The translations under genes and the position numbers were made by a program. Shown one piece after another: positions 1 through 5,712 of a stretch of 5,712 nucleotides of DNA. This DNA is from an uncultured Lachnospiraceae bacterium (lineage in GTDB: Bacteria > Bacillota > Clostridia > Lachnospirales > Lachnospiraceae), in NCBI GenBank assembly GCA_900313435.1, contig OMRF01000211.1, forward strand, positions 1 to 5,712, written 5' to 3'. Every line of letters begins with the position of its first letter. Position 1 is the first letter of the stretch. The notes under the pieces are model-generated. The model saw nothing but the letters and a program-made list of their open reading frames with translations, made no database searches and was not told the DNA's origin.

Positions 1-1
1 T

Positions 2-826
2 GTTCCCGGAGGTCCCTTCAACGGTGAGAAGGCAAAGTCTGAGGCTGTGATCCAGGAGCTGAATGCCCGCTATAACCTCGACAAGCCTGTAGTTCAGCAG
101 TATTTCATGTATATGGGAAAGCTCATCCAGGGCGACTGGGGAGTTTCCTTAAAGACAGGCCGTGAGATCTGGCCTGATATCAGTTCACGTTTTCTGGTCT
201 CGGCCAAGCTCGGAGGAGCGGCGATCTTGCTTGCTCTGGGCGTCGGGATAGTTCTCGGTTCTATCGCGGCGCTGAACAGAAATAAATGGCCTGACCGGAT
301 CATCGTATTTTTCACAACTCTGGGTACATCGGTGCCTTCTTTCATTCTGGCAACATTACTTTTGCTAGTCTTCTGCCTCATATTGAAGTGGTTCCCGGTC
401 TGGAGCGCGGATAATCCGAATTACGTCTTGCCGGTCATAGCGCTGTCGGTCTATCCGATGGCGTATATAACCCGACTAACAAAAACCTCTATGCTAGATG
501 CCTTGTCTCAGGATTATATCAGGACGGCAAAGGCAAAGGGCGTTCCCCAGGGGAAGGTCATATTTGTTCATGCCTTGAGGAATGCGCTGATCCCGGTTGT
601 TACATATCTGGGACCTGAGGTTGCTTACATCATCACGGGTTCAATGGTAGTCGAAAATATCTTTACTATCGGAGGTCTGGGCGGCGCCTTTGTTTCCTCC
701 ATTATTAACAGGGATTACACCATGATAATGGCGGTCACTATGTTCCTCGCCATCCTAATGGTATTTGCGAATCTTATCACGGACATAGTCTACAAGGCTA
801 TAGATCCGAGGATCACGTTTGAATAA
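2..826 (+). CDS. oppB: Oligopeptide ABC transporter permease OppB (5' partial)
   Basis: This is one of the two channel-forming membrane subunits of an oligopeptide importer. The reading frame is open from base 2 and its start lies upstream of the window. The first visible residues, VPGGPF, match the end of the first membrane helix in OppB/DppB proteins, so about 30 N-terminal residues are missing; the in-frame GTG at 47 is not the start. Of the 274 visible residues, hydrophobic helices lie near 70-91, 100-128, 143-160, 196-222 and 239-262. The cytoplasmic EAA loop that docks on the ATPases is at about 171-198, with YIRTAKAKG followed by HALRNALIP. The family ending IDPRI is present just before TAA. 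By family knowledge it pairs with OppC. oppC starts 19 bases downstream. Opp is preferred to Dpp because of the operon partners, but substrate range cannot be read from this gene. Confidence 0.95.
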   Translation, partial: VPGGPFNGEKAKSEAVIQELNARYNLDKPVVQQYFMYMGKLIQGDWGVSLKTGREIWPDISSRFLVSAKLGGAAILLALGVGIVLGSIAALNRNKWPDRIIVFFTTLGTSVPSFILATLLLLVFCLILKWFPVWSADNPNYVLPVIALSVYPMAYITRLTKTSMLDALSQDYIRTAKAKGVPQGKVIFVHALRNALIPVVTYLGPEVAYIITGSMVVENIFTIGGLGGAFVSSIINRDYTMIMAVTMFLAILMVFANLITDIVYKAIDPRITFE

Positions 827-831
827 GTAAC

Positions 832-836
832 CGGAG
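832..836 (+). promoter_or_regulatory. Ribosome binding site of oppC
   Basis: CGGAG lies 9 bases before the ATG at 846. A TTG at 843, directly in front of that ATG and in frame, is only 6 bases from it. The spacing and the stronger codon both favour the ATG. Confidence 0.6.
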
Positions 837-845
837 TATTCATTG

Positions 846-1940
846 ATGGAAGAAAAAACTGATTTCAAGTACAAAAAACGCACGTTTCTTTCCGCGCAGA
901 TAGACCTTTCAAAGTTCAACAAAAAGGATTTTGAGAAGGCTACCGATGAGGAAAAGAAGCAGCAGGATGTAATGGGGGAGTCAAGGACCTTCCTCCAGGA
1001 CGGTCTGAGGCGTCTTCGCAAGAACCCTCTTGCTATGATGTCCATTTTCATCCTTCTTGCAATAGTAGTGATAATAATAGTTGCGCCGATGATCTGCCCT
1101 TACAGCTATGACACGATCATCAGAGTCAACGGGCAGCGTGATCGCGGCATCGCCAATCTCGGTATGATGGAGTATTCCGAGATGGAGCTGCAGTACATGG
1201 AAGAGACAGGAGAAAAGCTCTTCCCTCACATTTTCGGGACAGACTCCCTTGGGCGTGATTACTTTATCCGCTGCATATACGGGACGAGAGTATCTCTTTC
1301 CGTCGGTGTTGTTGCTGCCGTCATGGTCCTCATCATCGGTGTCATCTATGGTTCGATCTCCGGCTACTTCGGCGGAAAGGCCGATATGATAATGATGCGG
1401 ATAGTGGATGTTATCTATTCGCTGCCGGACATGCTCCTTATCATATTGCTGGCCGTAGTGCTGAATGAAAACCTGGGACCCCTGATCCAGGGAACGCCTC
1501 TTGAAGCGCTGGGACCCAATATGATATCGATGTTCATTGTTTTCGCGCTCCTTTATTGGGTGGGTATGGCCCGTCTCATAAGGGGGCAGATACTTCAGAT
1601 AAAGAACGCGGAATATGTCCTTGCGGCCCGCACCATCGGAAGCTCAAACGGAAGGATTTTAAGGAAGCACATCATACCGAACTGCCTTTCAGTTATTATC
1701 ATTACCACGGCGCTTCAGGTGCCCTCCGCGATCTTCACCGAGTCTTATCTTTCATTCCTGGGACTCGGCGTGAGCGCTCCCATGACATCCCTCGGATCTC
1801 TTGCGAATGCCGCAAGGGATTCCATGCAGTCCTACCCGCACAGGCTTATCATCCCTGCGGTGATAATAGTCCTGATAGTCCTTGCCCTGAACCTTCTCGG
1901 TGACGGACTCCGCGACGCGTTTGATTCCAAACTTAATTGA
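846..1940 (+). CDS. oppC: Oligopeptide ABC transporter permease OppC
   Basis: This is the second channel subunit of the importer, partner of OppB in the membrane. It has 364 residues, longer than the roughly 300 usual for OppC. The extra length sits in a charged, Lys/Glu-rich cytoplasmic N-terminus (residues 1-60) and in an external stretch between the first helix (about 61-83) and the family motif HIFGTDSLGRD (128-138). Further hydrophobic helices follow, and the EAA loop is at about 254-277 (AEYVLAARTIG, then RKHIIPN). The end, LLGDGLRDAFD, is standard for the family. The ATG at 846 is chosen over the adjacent TTG at 843 on Shine-Dalgarno spacing. It lies 19 bases after oppB and 13 bases before oppD, consistent with one transcript. 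Family assignment is secure; peptide rather than other solute specificity is inferred from the whole operon. Confidence 0.95.
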   Translation: MEEKTDFKYKKRTFLSAQIDLSKFNKKDFEKATDEEKKQQDVMGESRTFLQDGLRRLRKNPLAMMSIFILLAIVVIIIVAPMICPYSYDTIIRVNGQRDRGIANLGMMEYSEMELQYMEETGEKLFPHIFGTDSLGRDYFIRCIYGTRVSLSVGVVAAVMVLIIGVIYGSISGYFGGKADMIMMRIVDVIYSLPDMLLIILLAVVLNENLGPLIQGTPLEALGPNMISMFIVFALLYWVGMARLIRGQILQIKNAEYVLAARTIGSSNGRILRKHIIPNCLSVIIITTALQVPSAIFTESYLSFLGLGVSAPMTSLGSLANAARDSMQSYPHRLIIPAVIIVLIVLALNLLGDGLRDAFDSKLN

Positions 1941-1941
1941 C

Positions 1942-1947
1942 GGGGAG
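1942..1947 (+). promoter_or_regulatory. Ribosome binding site that fixes the oppD start
   Basis: GGGGAG lies 6 bases before the ATG at 1954. An in-frame upstream ATG-like start at 1900 would add 18 residues overlapping the end of oppC and has no comparable site, so 1954 is the supported start. Confidence 0.75.
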
Positions 1948-1953
1948 TATACG

Positions 1954-3018
1954 ATGTCAGATCTTGAAAAATTGAAAAATATACAAAAGCAGTCCGTCGG
2001 TGATGAGCCTGTAGTGCTTGACTCAGGGATGGGTGAGAATACCATTCTTTCGGTTCAGGATCTTCACACTTCCTTTAAGACAGACAATGGCGAGGTTTCC
2101 GCCGTGAACGGGATATCCTTCAACCTGGATAGGGGGAAGACTCTCGGGATAGTCGGGGAGTCCGGCTCCGGAAAATCAGTGACCGCATATTCCATAATGC
2201 GTATTTTGGCGGAAAATGGCTATGTGAAATCCGGAAAGATCCTTTACAACGGGGAGAACATCCTTGACTGGTCTGAAAAAAAGATGCGTAAATTCAGGGG
2301 AGAGAAGATATCCATTATCTTTCAGGATCCCATGACCTCCCTCAATCCCGTTTTTTCCATCGGCTATCAGCTTATCGAGGCTGTTAGGCTTCATACCAAC
2401 AAAACAAAGAAAGAGGCAAAGGAAAGAGCGATCGAGCTTCTTAAGCTTGTTGGAGTGAATGAGCCCGAGATCCGTATGAAAAAATATCCTCACGAGCTTT
2501 CCGGAGGTATGAGGCAGCGTGTCATGATAGCTATGGCACTTTGCTGCGAGCCTGATATCCTGATCGCGGACGAGCCTACGACGGCTCTTGATGTGACGAT
2601 CCAGGCACAGATCATGTTCGAGCTCATACAGGATCTTCAGCAGAAGATGGGGATGTCCATAATAATGGTCACCCACGACCTTGGTCTGATAGCGTCCATG
2701 TGCGATGAGATCATCGTTATGTACGGCGGAAGGATATGCGAAAGAGGAACGGCGGATGCCATATTCTACCGTCCGGCGCATGAATATACAAAAGGACTTC
2801 TCCGCTCGATACCGAGGGTTGAGAATATGAATCAGAGGCTGGTTCCCATCGGCGGATCTCCGATAAATCTTCTTAATATGCCCAAGGGCTGCGCATTCTG
2901 TCCTCGTTGTGAGAACGCAATGAAGATCTGTCTTGAAAGGCTTCCGGACGAATACAGGGTTGACGACGATCACCTTGCTGCCTGCTGGATGAATGTAGCT
3001 GATCTGATGACGGGCTGA
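1954..3018 (+). CDS. oppD: Oligopeptide ABC transporter ATP-binding protein OppD
   Basis: This is one of the two ATPases that power the importer, a cytoplasmic protein docked on OppB/OppC. It has 354 residues, a normal family length. Motifs in order are Walker A GESGSGKS (68-75), Q-loop Gln124 in FQDPMTSLNP, signature LSGGMRQR (182-189), Walker B ending Asp206-Glu207 within ADEPTTALD, and switch His241 in VTHDLG. All catalytic residues are present. The C-terminal oligopeptide-transporter extension (about 300-347) carries Cys313, Cys319, Cys326 and Cys344, plus an extra Cys316. This pattern ligates a [4Fe-4S] cluster in some characterised relatives. LSGGM together with the following partner gene marks it as the D rather than the F subunit. 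The first 30 residues before the ATPase fold are a polar extension of unknown role. It sits 13 bases after oppC and 34 before oppF. Confidence 0.96.
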   Translation: MSDLEKLKNIQKQSVGDEPVVLDSGMGENTILSVQDLHTSFKTDNGEVSAVNGISFNLDRGKTLGIVGESGSGKSVTAYSIMRILAENGYVKSGKILYNGENILDWSEKKMRKFRGEKISIIFQDPMTSLNPVFSIGYQLIEAVRLHTNKTKKEAKERAIELLKLVGVNEPEIRMKKYPHELSGGMRQRVMIAMALCCEPDILIADEPTTALDVTIQAQIMFELIQDLQQKMGMSIIMVTHDLGLIASMCDEIIVMYGGRICERGTADAIFYRPAHEYTKGLLRSIPRVENMNQRLVPIGGSPINLLNMPKGCAFCPRCENAMKICLERLPDEYRVDDDHLAACWMNVADLMTG

Positions 3019-3040
3019 AGCGGGTTTTGACCTTAGGAAA

Positions 3041-3045
3041 AAGGA
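3041..3045 (+). promoter_or_regulatory. Ribosome binding site of oppF
   Basis: AAGGA, within a purine-rich stretch, lies 7 bases before the ATG at 3053. The 34-base oppD-oppF gap shows no terminator or convincing promoter. Confidence 0.6.
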
Positions 3046-3052
3046 TTTTGCA

Positions 3053-4057
3053 ATGGATAAAGAAAAGGTAAAAACAAAAGCAGAGAGTGGGAATCTCCTT
3101 GAGGTAGAGCATCTGAAGGAGTATTTTCCCGTTTCGGTCGGGATGAAGAAGATCCCGCTGAAGGCTGTTGATGACGTCTCCTTTACCATCAAGCCCGGAG
3201 AGACACTCGGACTTGTGGGCGAGTCGGGATGCGGGAAGACTACTGTGGGGCGGACTCTGCTTCAACTCTACAAGCCTACCGCCGGCCGTATAGTGTTCGA
3301 CGGGGATGTGCTTTTTGATTCTGAGAAAAAGATCAAAGTAGATATGCTCCCCTACAGGAAACGCATGCAGATGGTATTCCAGGATCCTTATTCTTCGTTG
3401 GATCCGAGAATGACAGTGGAGGATATAATCGGAGAGCCTCTCGATGTACACCATCTTTACGCAAACAAGAAAGAACGTCGTGAAAAGGTATTATCTTTGA
3501 TGGAGCTGGTAGGCCTTAACGCCGAGCATGCAATGCGTTATGCTCACGAATTCTCCGGCGGGCAGAGGCAGCGTATCGGAATAGCGAGAGCTCTTGCGGT
3601 AGATCCCCAGTTCATAGTATGCGATGAGGCGGTTTCGGCGCTTGATGTTTCCATTCAGGCGCAGGTCATCAATATGTTTGAGGAGATACAGGATAAGCTT
3701 GGTGTTGCTTATCTCTTCATAGCTCATGACCTCCTCGTAGTGCATCATATATCTGACAGGATAGCTGTCATGTACCTCGGGAGGATGATGGAGACAGCCG
3801 ATGCTGATGAACTGAACGCTAATCCAATCCATCCCTATACGCATTCCCTCCTTTCCGCAGTACCGATCCCGGATCCTGAGATTGCGAGAAATTCAAAGAG
3901 AGAAGTGCTGGAGGGCGATGTGCCCTCACCCCTCAAGATGCCTGTGGGCTGCCCCTTCAGAACCCGCTGCAAGTTCGCAACGGAGCAGTGCGAGAAGGAG
4001 ATGCCGCCATTAAAGGACAGAGGAAACGGTCACTTTGTGGCTTGCCACAACAAATAA
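3053..4057 (+). CDS. oppF: Oligopeptide ABC transporter ATP-binding protein OppF
   Basis: This is the second ATPase of the importer and forms the heterodimeric motor with OppD. It has 334 residues, the usual length. Motifs in order are Walker A GESGCGKT (56-63), Q-loop Gln110 in VFQDPYSSLDPRM, signature FSGGQRQR (167-174), Walker B ending Asp191-Glu192 within CDEAVSALD, and switch His225 in IAHDL. The phenylalanine in the signature and Ala after the catalytic Glu are ordinary for OppF-type subunits. The N-terminal EYFPV segment before the fold is also typical of OppF. The C-terminal extension ends with Cys300, Cys306, Cys313 and Cys331, the same spacing as in OppD. An intact ATPase is expected. 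The gene ends with TAA 78 bases before oppA. Nothing suggests truncation or frameshift. Confidence 0.96.
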   Translation: MDKEKVKTKAESGNLLEVEHLKEYFPVSVGMKKIPLKAVDDVSFTIKPGETLGLVGESGCGKTTVGRTLLQLYKPTAGRIVFDGDVLFDSEKKIKVDMLPYRKRMQMVFQDPYSSLDPRMTVEDIIGEPLDVHHLYANKKERREKVLSLMELVGLNAEHAMRYAHEFSGGQRQRIGIARALAVDPQFIVCDEAVSALDVSIQAQVINMFEEIQDKLGVAYLFIAHDLLVVHHISDRIAVMYLGRMMETADADELNANPIHPYTHSLLSAVPIPDPEIARNSKREVLEGDVPSPLKMPVGCPFRTRCKFATEQCEKEMPPLKDRGNGHFVACHNK

Positions 4058-4063
4058 TGATTG

Positions 4064-4091
4064 GTTAGACCCGCCTCTTCAGCGGTTTAAC
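4064..4091 (+). promoter_or_regulatory. Hairpin in the oppF-oppA gap
   Basis: Bases 4064-4069 pair with 4086-4091, including one G-U pair, and 4071-4074 pair with 4082-4085. C4070 is bulged, and the loop is CTCTTCA at 4075-4081. The stem is thus 10 pairs with one bulge. No T-run follows directly, so it does not look like a standard intrinsic terminator. A role as an mRNA 3'-end protector for the transporter genes, a processing site or a translational control element is inferred from position only. No good promoter is visible in the gap: TTGGTT at 4061 with TTTAAC at 4086 has 19-base spacing and is weak. Confidence 0.5.
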
Positions 4092-4120
4092 ATATACGCA
4101 ACAAAGAATTTTTGAAGAAA

Positions 4121-4126
4121 AGAGGA
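4121..4126 (+). promoter_or_regulatory. Ribosome binding site of oppA
   Basis: AGAGGA lies 9 bases before the first of two tandem ATG codons (4136 and 4139). The spacing favours 4136, since the second ATG would be 12 bases away, but the products differ by a single Met. Seven A residues (4130-4136) lead into the start. Confidence 0.75.
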
Positions 4127-4135
4127 ACTAAAAAA

Positions 4136-5712
4136 ATGATGAAGAAAAAGATCATCTCAGCGTTTCTCTGCGGAGCGATGGCTATCAGCCTTGTTGCCTG
4201 CGGAAACGCAAACGGCGGTAGCGGAAAATCCGGTACAAGCGGTAGTGGCAGCGGTAAAGCATCTCTGAGCGTTGACGCTTCGATCTCACAGGATTGGAAG
4301 CAGTACGATCAGCTCATTGACAAGATCCGCACAGGCACGGATTTTGCAGCACGTGTTGAAGATATGCACAAGGCAGAGGACATCCTTATGTCCACCTTCG
4401 CAGTCATCCCGGTTTATTATTACAATGACATCTATATGAAGAAGGAAGGCGTTACGGGTGATTACAATACTGTATACGGCATCAAGTACTTCAAGGGAAT
4501 GACAAAGCAGGGCAGTGACACAATCAAGATCAACCTTGCGTCAGAGCCTGATTATGTTGATCCCGCTCTGAACAGCTCTGTTGACGGAGCTTGCCTCGTA
4601 TCAAATCTGTTCTCAGGTCTTTACAAGTACAATGAAAAGTCTGAGGTTGAGCCTGAGCTTGCTGACGGAATGCCTTCCGTTTCTGCTGATGGAACAGTTT
4701 ATACCATAAAGCTCAAGAAGACCAAGTGGTCAGACGGCTCAGACCTTACAGCAAAGGATTTCATCTACAGCTGGAACAGGGCCGTTGATGAGAAGACCGC
4801 TGCAGATTATGCTTATCTCTATGACATCGTAGCAAAGGATGCCGATGGAAAATTAAAGGCAGTAGCAAAGGATGATTATACACTTGAGGTCACCCTTACA
4901 AATCCCTGCCCTTACTTCAGCGCTCTCCTTGCTTTCCCTGCATTCTATCCTGTACCTCAGAAGTCAGTTGAGGCAGCAAATCCCGACGGAACTACTCCCG
5001 GAAAGTGGTGCCAGGAAGCAGGCTTCGTTTCAAACGGCGCTTATACGATGACAGAATGGAAGCACAATGAGTCCATTACCTTCAAGGCAAACCCCAATTA
5101 CTGGGATGCTGCAAATGTAAAGACTCCGAACATCATCTTCATGCTTTCAGCTGATGATACGGCTATCTATGCAGCTTACAAGAACAACGACCTTGATTAC
5201 ATTGATTCAGTTCCCAATGATGAGATGGCAAACCTCAAGACATCAAAGGAATTCTACATCGATCCCAACCTTGGGACCTACTACGCTGCATTCAATGTAA
5301 AGTCTGATTTCTTCAAGGATATGACCTGGCAGCAGGCCTGCGACTTCCGTCACGCGATCTGCCTCCTCATCGACAGGCAGTATATCGTTGATACTGTAGG
5401 ACAGTCCGGTCAGGAAGTTGCTGATTCCTACATCCCTACAGGAATGGCTGACGGAAACGGCGGCGTGTTCAAGACAGCTACAACAAGCTATTATGACGCT
5501 ACAGAGCCCGATGTTGAGGGCGCTGTTGAGCTTCTTGAGAAGGCCGGTTACAAGATGACAAAGAACGCCGACGGAACATATACTCCCGACAAGCCCATCA
5601 CACTTCCCTACATCCTGAATGACAACTCAGCACACAAGGCTGTCGCAGAGTGCATCCAGAACGACCTTTCACAGGTCGGCATCAACATGACGATCTCTAC
5701 CGAGGACTGGAA
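4136..5712 (+). CDS. oppA: Oligopeptide-binding lipoprotein OppA (3' partial)
   Basis: This is the extracellular, membrane-anchored receptor that delivers peptides to OppBC. The frame stays open to the window end, giving 525 visible residues. A lipoprotein signal (MMKKK, hydrophobic core 6-21) ends in lipobox LVAC with Cys22 as the lipid-bearing residue, followed by a Gly/Ser/Lys tether (23-41). Residues about 54-122 are an unexpected segment resembling the family's C-terminal end (see separate entry). The ordinary family 5 binding domain starts near 128 (IKINLASEPDYVDPALNSS) and shows KWSDGSDLTAKDFIYSW (197-213), then SNGAY and NPNYW. It runs to AECIQNDLSQVGI and a Glu-Asp-Trp at the window edge. 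In relatives roughly 120-140 residues would follow. Only 1 of 30 Ile codons is ATA, against 14 of 32 in oppD, which suggests selection for high expression. Peptide specificity is inferred from family and operon. Confidence 0.94.
   Translation, partial: MMKKKIISAFLCGAMAISLVACGNANGGSGKSGTSGSGSGKASLSVDASISQDWKQYDQLIDKIRTGTDFAARVEDMHKAEDILMSTFAVIPVYYYNDIYMKKEGVTGDYNTVYGIKYFKGMTKQGSDTIKINLASEPDYVDPALNSSVDGACLVSNLFSGLYKYNEKSEVEPELADGMPSVSADGTVYTIKLKKTKWSDGSDLTAKDFIYSWNRAVDEKTAADYAYLYDIVAKDADGKLKAVAKDDYTLEVTLTNPCPYFSALLAFPAFYPVPQKSVEAANPDGTTPGKWCQEAGFVSNGAYTMTEWKHNESITFKANPNYWDAANVKTPNIIFMLSADDTAIYAAYKNNDLDYIDSVPNDEMANLKTSKEFYIDPNLGTYYAAFNVKSDFFKDMTWQQACDFRHAICLLIDRQYIVDTVGQSGQEVADSYIPTGMADGNGGVFKTATTSYYDATEPDVEGAVELLEKAGYKMTKNADGTYTPDKPITLPYILNDNSAHKAVAECIQNDLSQVGINMTISTEDW
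4295..4501 (+). other. C-terminal-like segment at the N-terminus of OppA
   Basis: This covers OppA residues 54-122. It contains W-x2-YDQLIDKI (54-64), an acidic-to-Arg helix TDFAARVEDMHKAEDILM (68-85), VIPVYYYNDIYM (90-101), then VTG (106-108) and YGIKYFKG (114-121). From family knowledge, this order (YD-x-LI, D-x3-R, H-x-AE-x-LM, P-x-YYY, K-x2-V-x-G, K-YF) is the usual closing segment of OppA-type binding proteins, just before their stop codon. Here it precedes the ordinary start of the domain. The resemblance is from memory of the family, not from an alignment. Confidence 0.7.

Noticed and set aside
47..49. GTG at 47 as the start of OppB
   Set aside because: The same frame is open upstream to base 2 and encodes the conserved PGGPF segment, so the gene begins before the window.
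1900..1953. Upstream in-frame start adding 18 residues to OppD
   Set aside because: It overlaps the end of oppC and lacks a ribosome binding site, while ATG 1954 has GGGGAG at ideal spacing.
2176..3192. Long minus-strand open frame (338 codons) opposite oppD
   Set aside because: It lies fully antisense to a clear, motif-complete ATPase, has no recognisable domains or ribosome binding site, and its composition is what the codon bias of oppD would produce on the other strand.
3551..3631. OppF signature FSGGQ and DEA after Walker B as signs of a degenerate ATPase site
   Set aside because: Both variants are ordinary in OppF-type subunits, and the catalytic Glu192, Walker lysine Lys62 and His225 are all intact.
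4064..4091. Rho-independent terminator after oppF
   Set aside because: The stem is imperfect and no T-run follows; the next T stretch (4109-4113) is 18 bases away.
4169..4171. Cys12 in the OppA signal peptide as the lipid-anchor residue
   Set aside because: The preceding residues (AFL) do not form a lipobox and the hydrophobic core would be too short; LVAC at Cys22 fits well.

Overview
The window is a single co-directional, tightly packed + strand operon for an oligopeptide ABC importer, in the order oppB (5' end cut off), oppC, oppD, oppF, oppA (3' end cut off). Gaps between the first four genes are 19, 13 and 34 bases, and each start has its own ribosome binding site. The fifth gene follows after a 78-base gap that holds a hairpin. 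I see no gene on the minus strand and no RNA gene, mobile element or CRISPR. No stretch over 300 bases lacks a gene.

The gene set and protein style suggest a Gram-positive anaerobe of the Clostridia. Signs are purine-rich Shine-Dalgarno sites, a lipoprotein binding protein with a Gly/Ser tether, and a binding protein encoded last rather than first as in E. coli. Lachnospiraceae is my best guess, held weakly because no phylogenetic marker is present.

The parts form one machine. OppA is a lipid-anchored receptor that captures peptides outside the membrane. OppB and OppC form the membrane channel. OppD and OppF are the two different ATPases that drive import. Both ATPases keep all catalytic motifs and carry C-terminal cysteine clusters with identical spacing.

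The most unusual feature is in OppA. Between the lipoprotein tether and the start of the ordinary peptide-binding domain lies an extra segment of about 70 residues. It reads like the C-terminal end of this same protein family, which suggests circular permutation or partial internal duplication. The window ends before the protein's own C-terminus, so the two cannot be told apart here. A second point of interest is the oppF-oppA gap: a bulged 10-bp hairpin whose loop is complementary to the oppA ribosome binding site. This may set oppA expression apart from the transporter genes, and the codon use of oppA points the same way.
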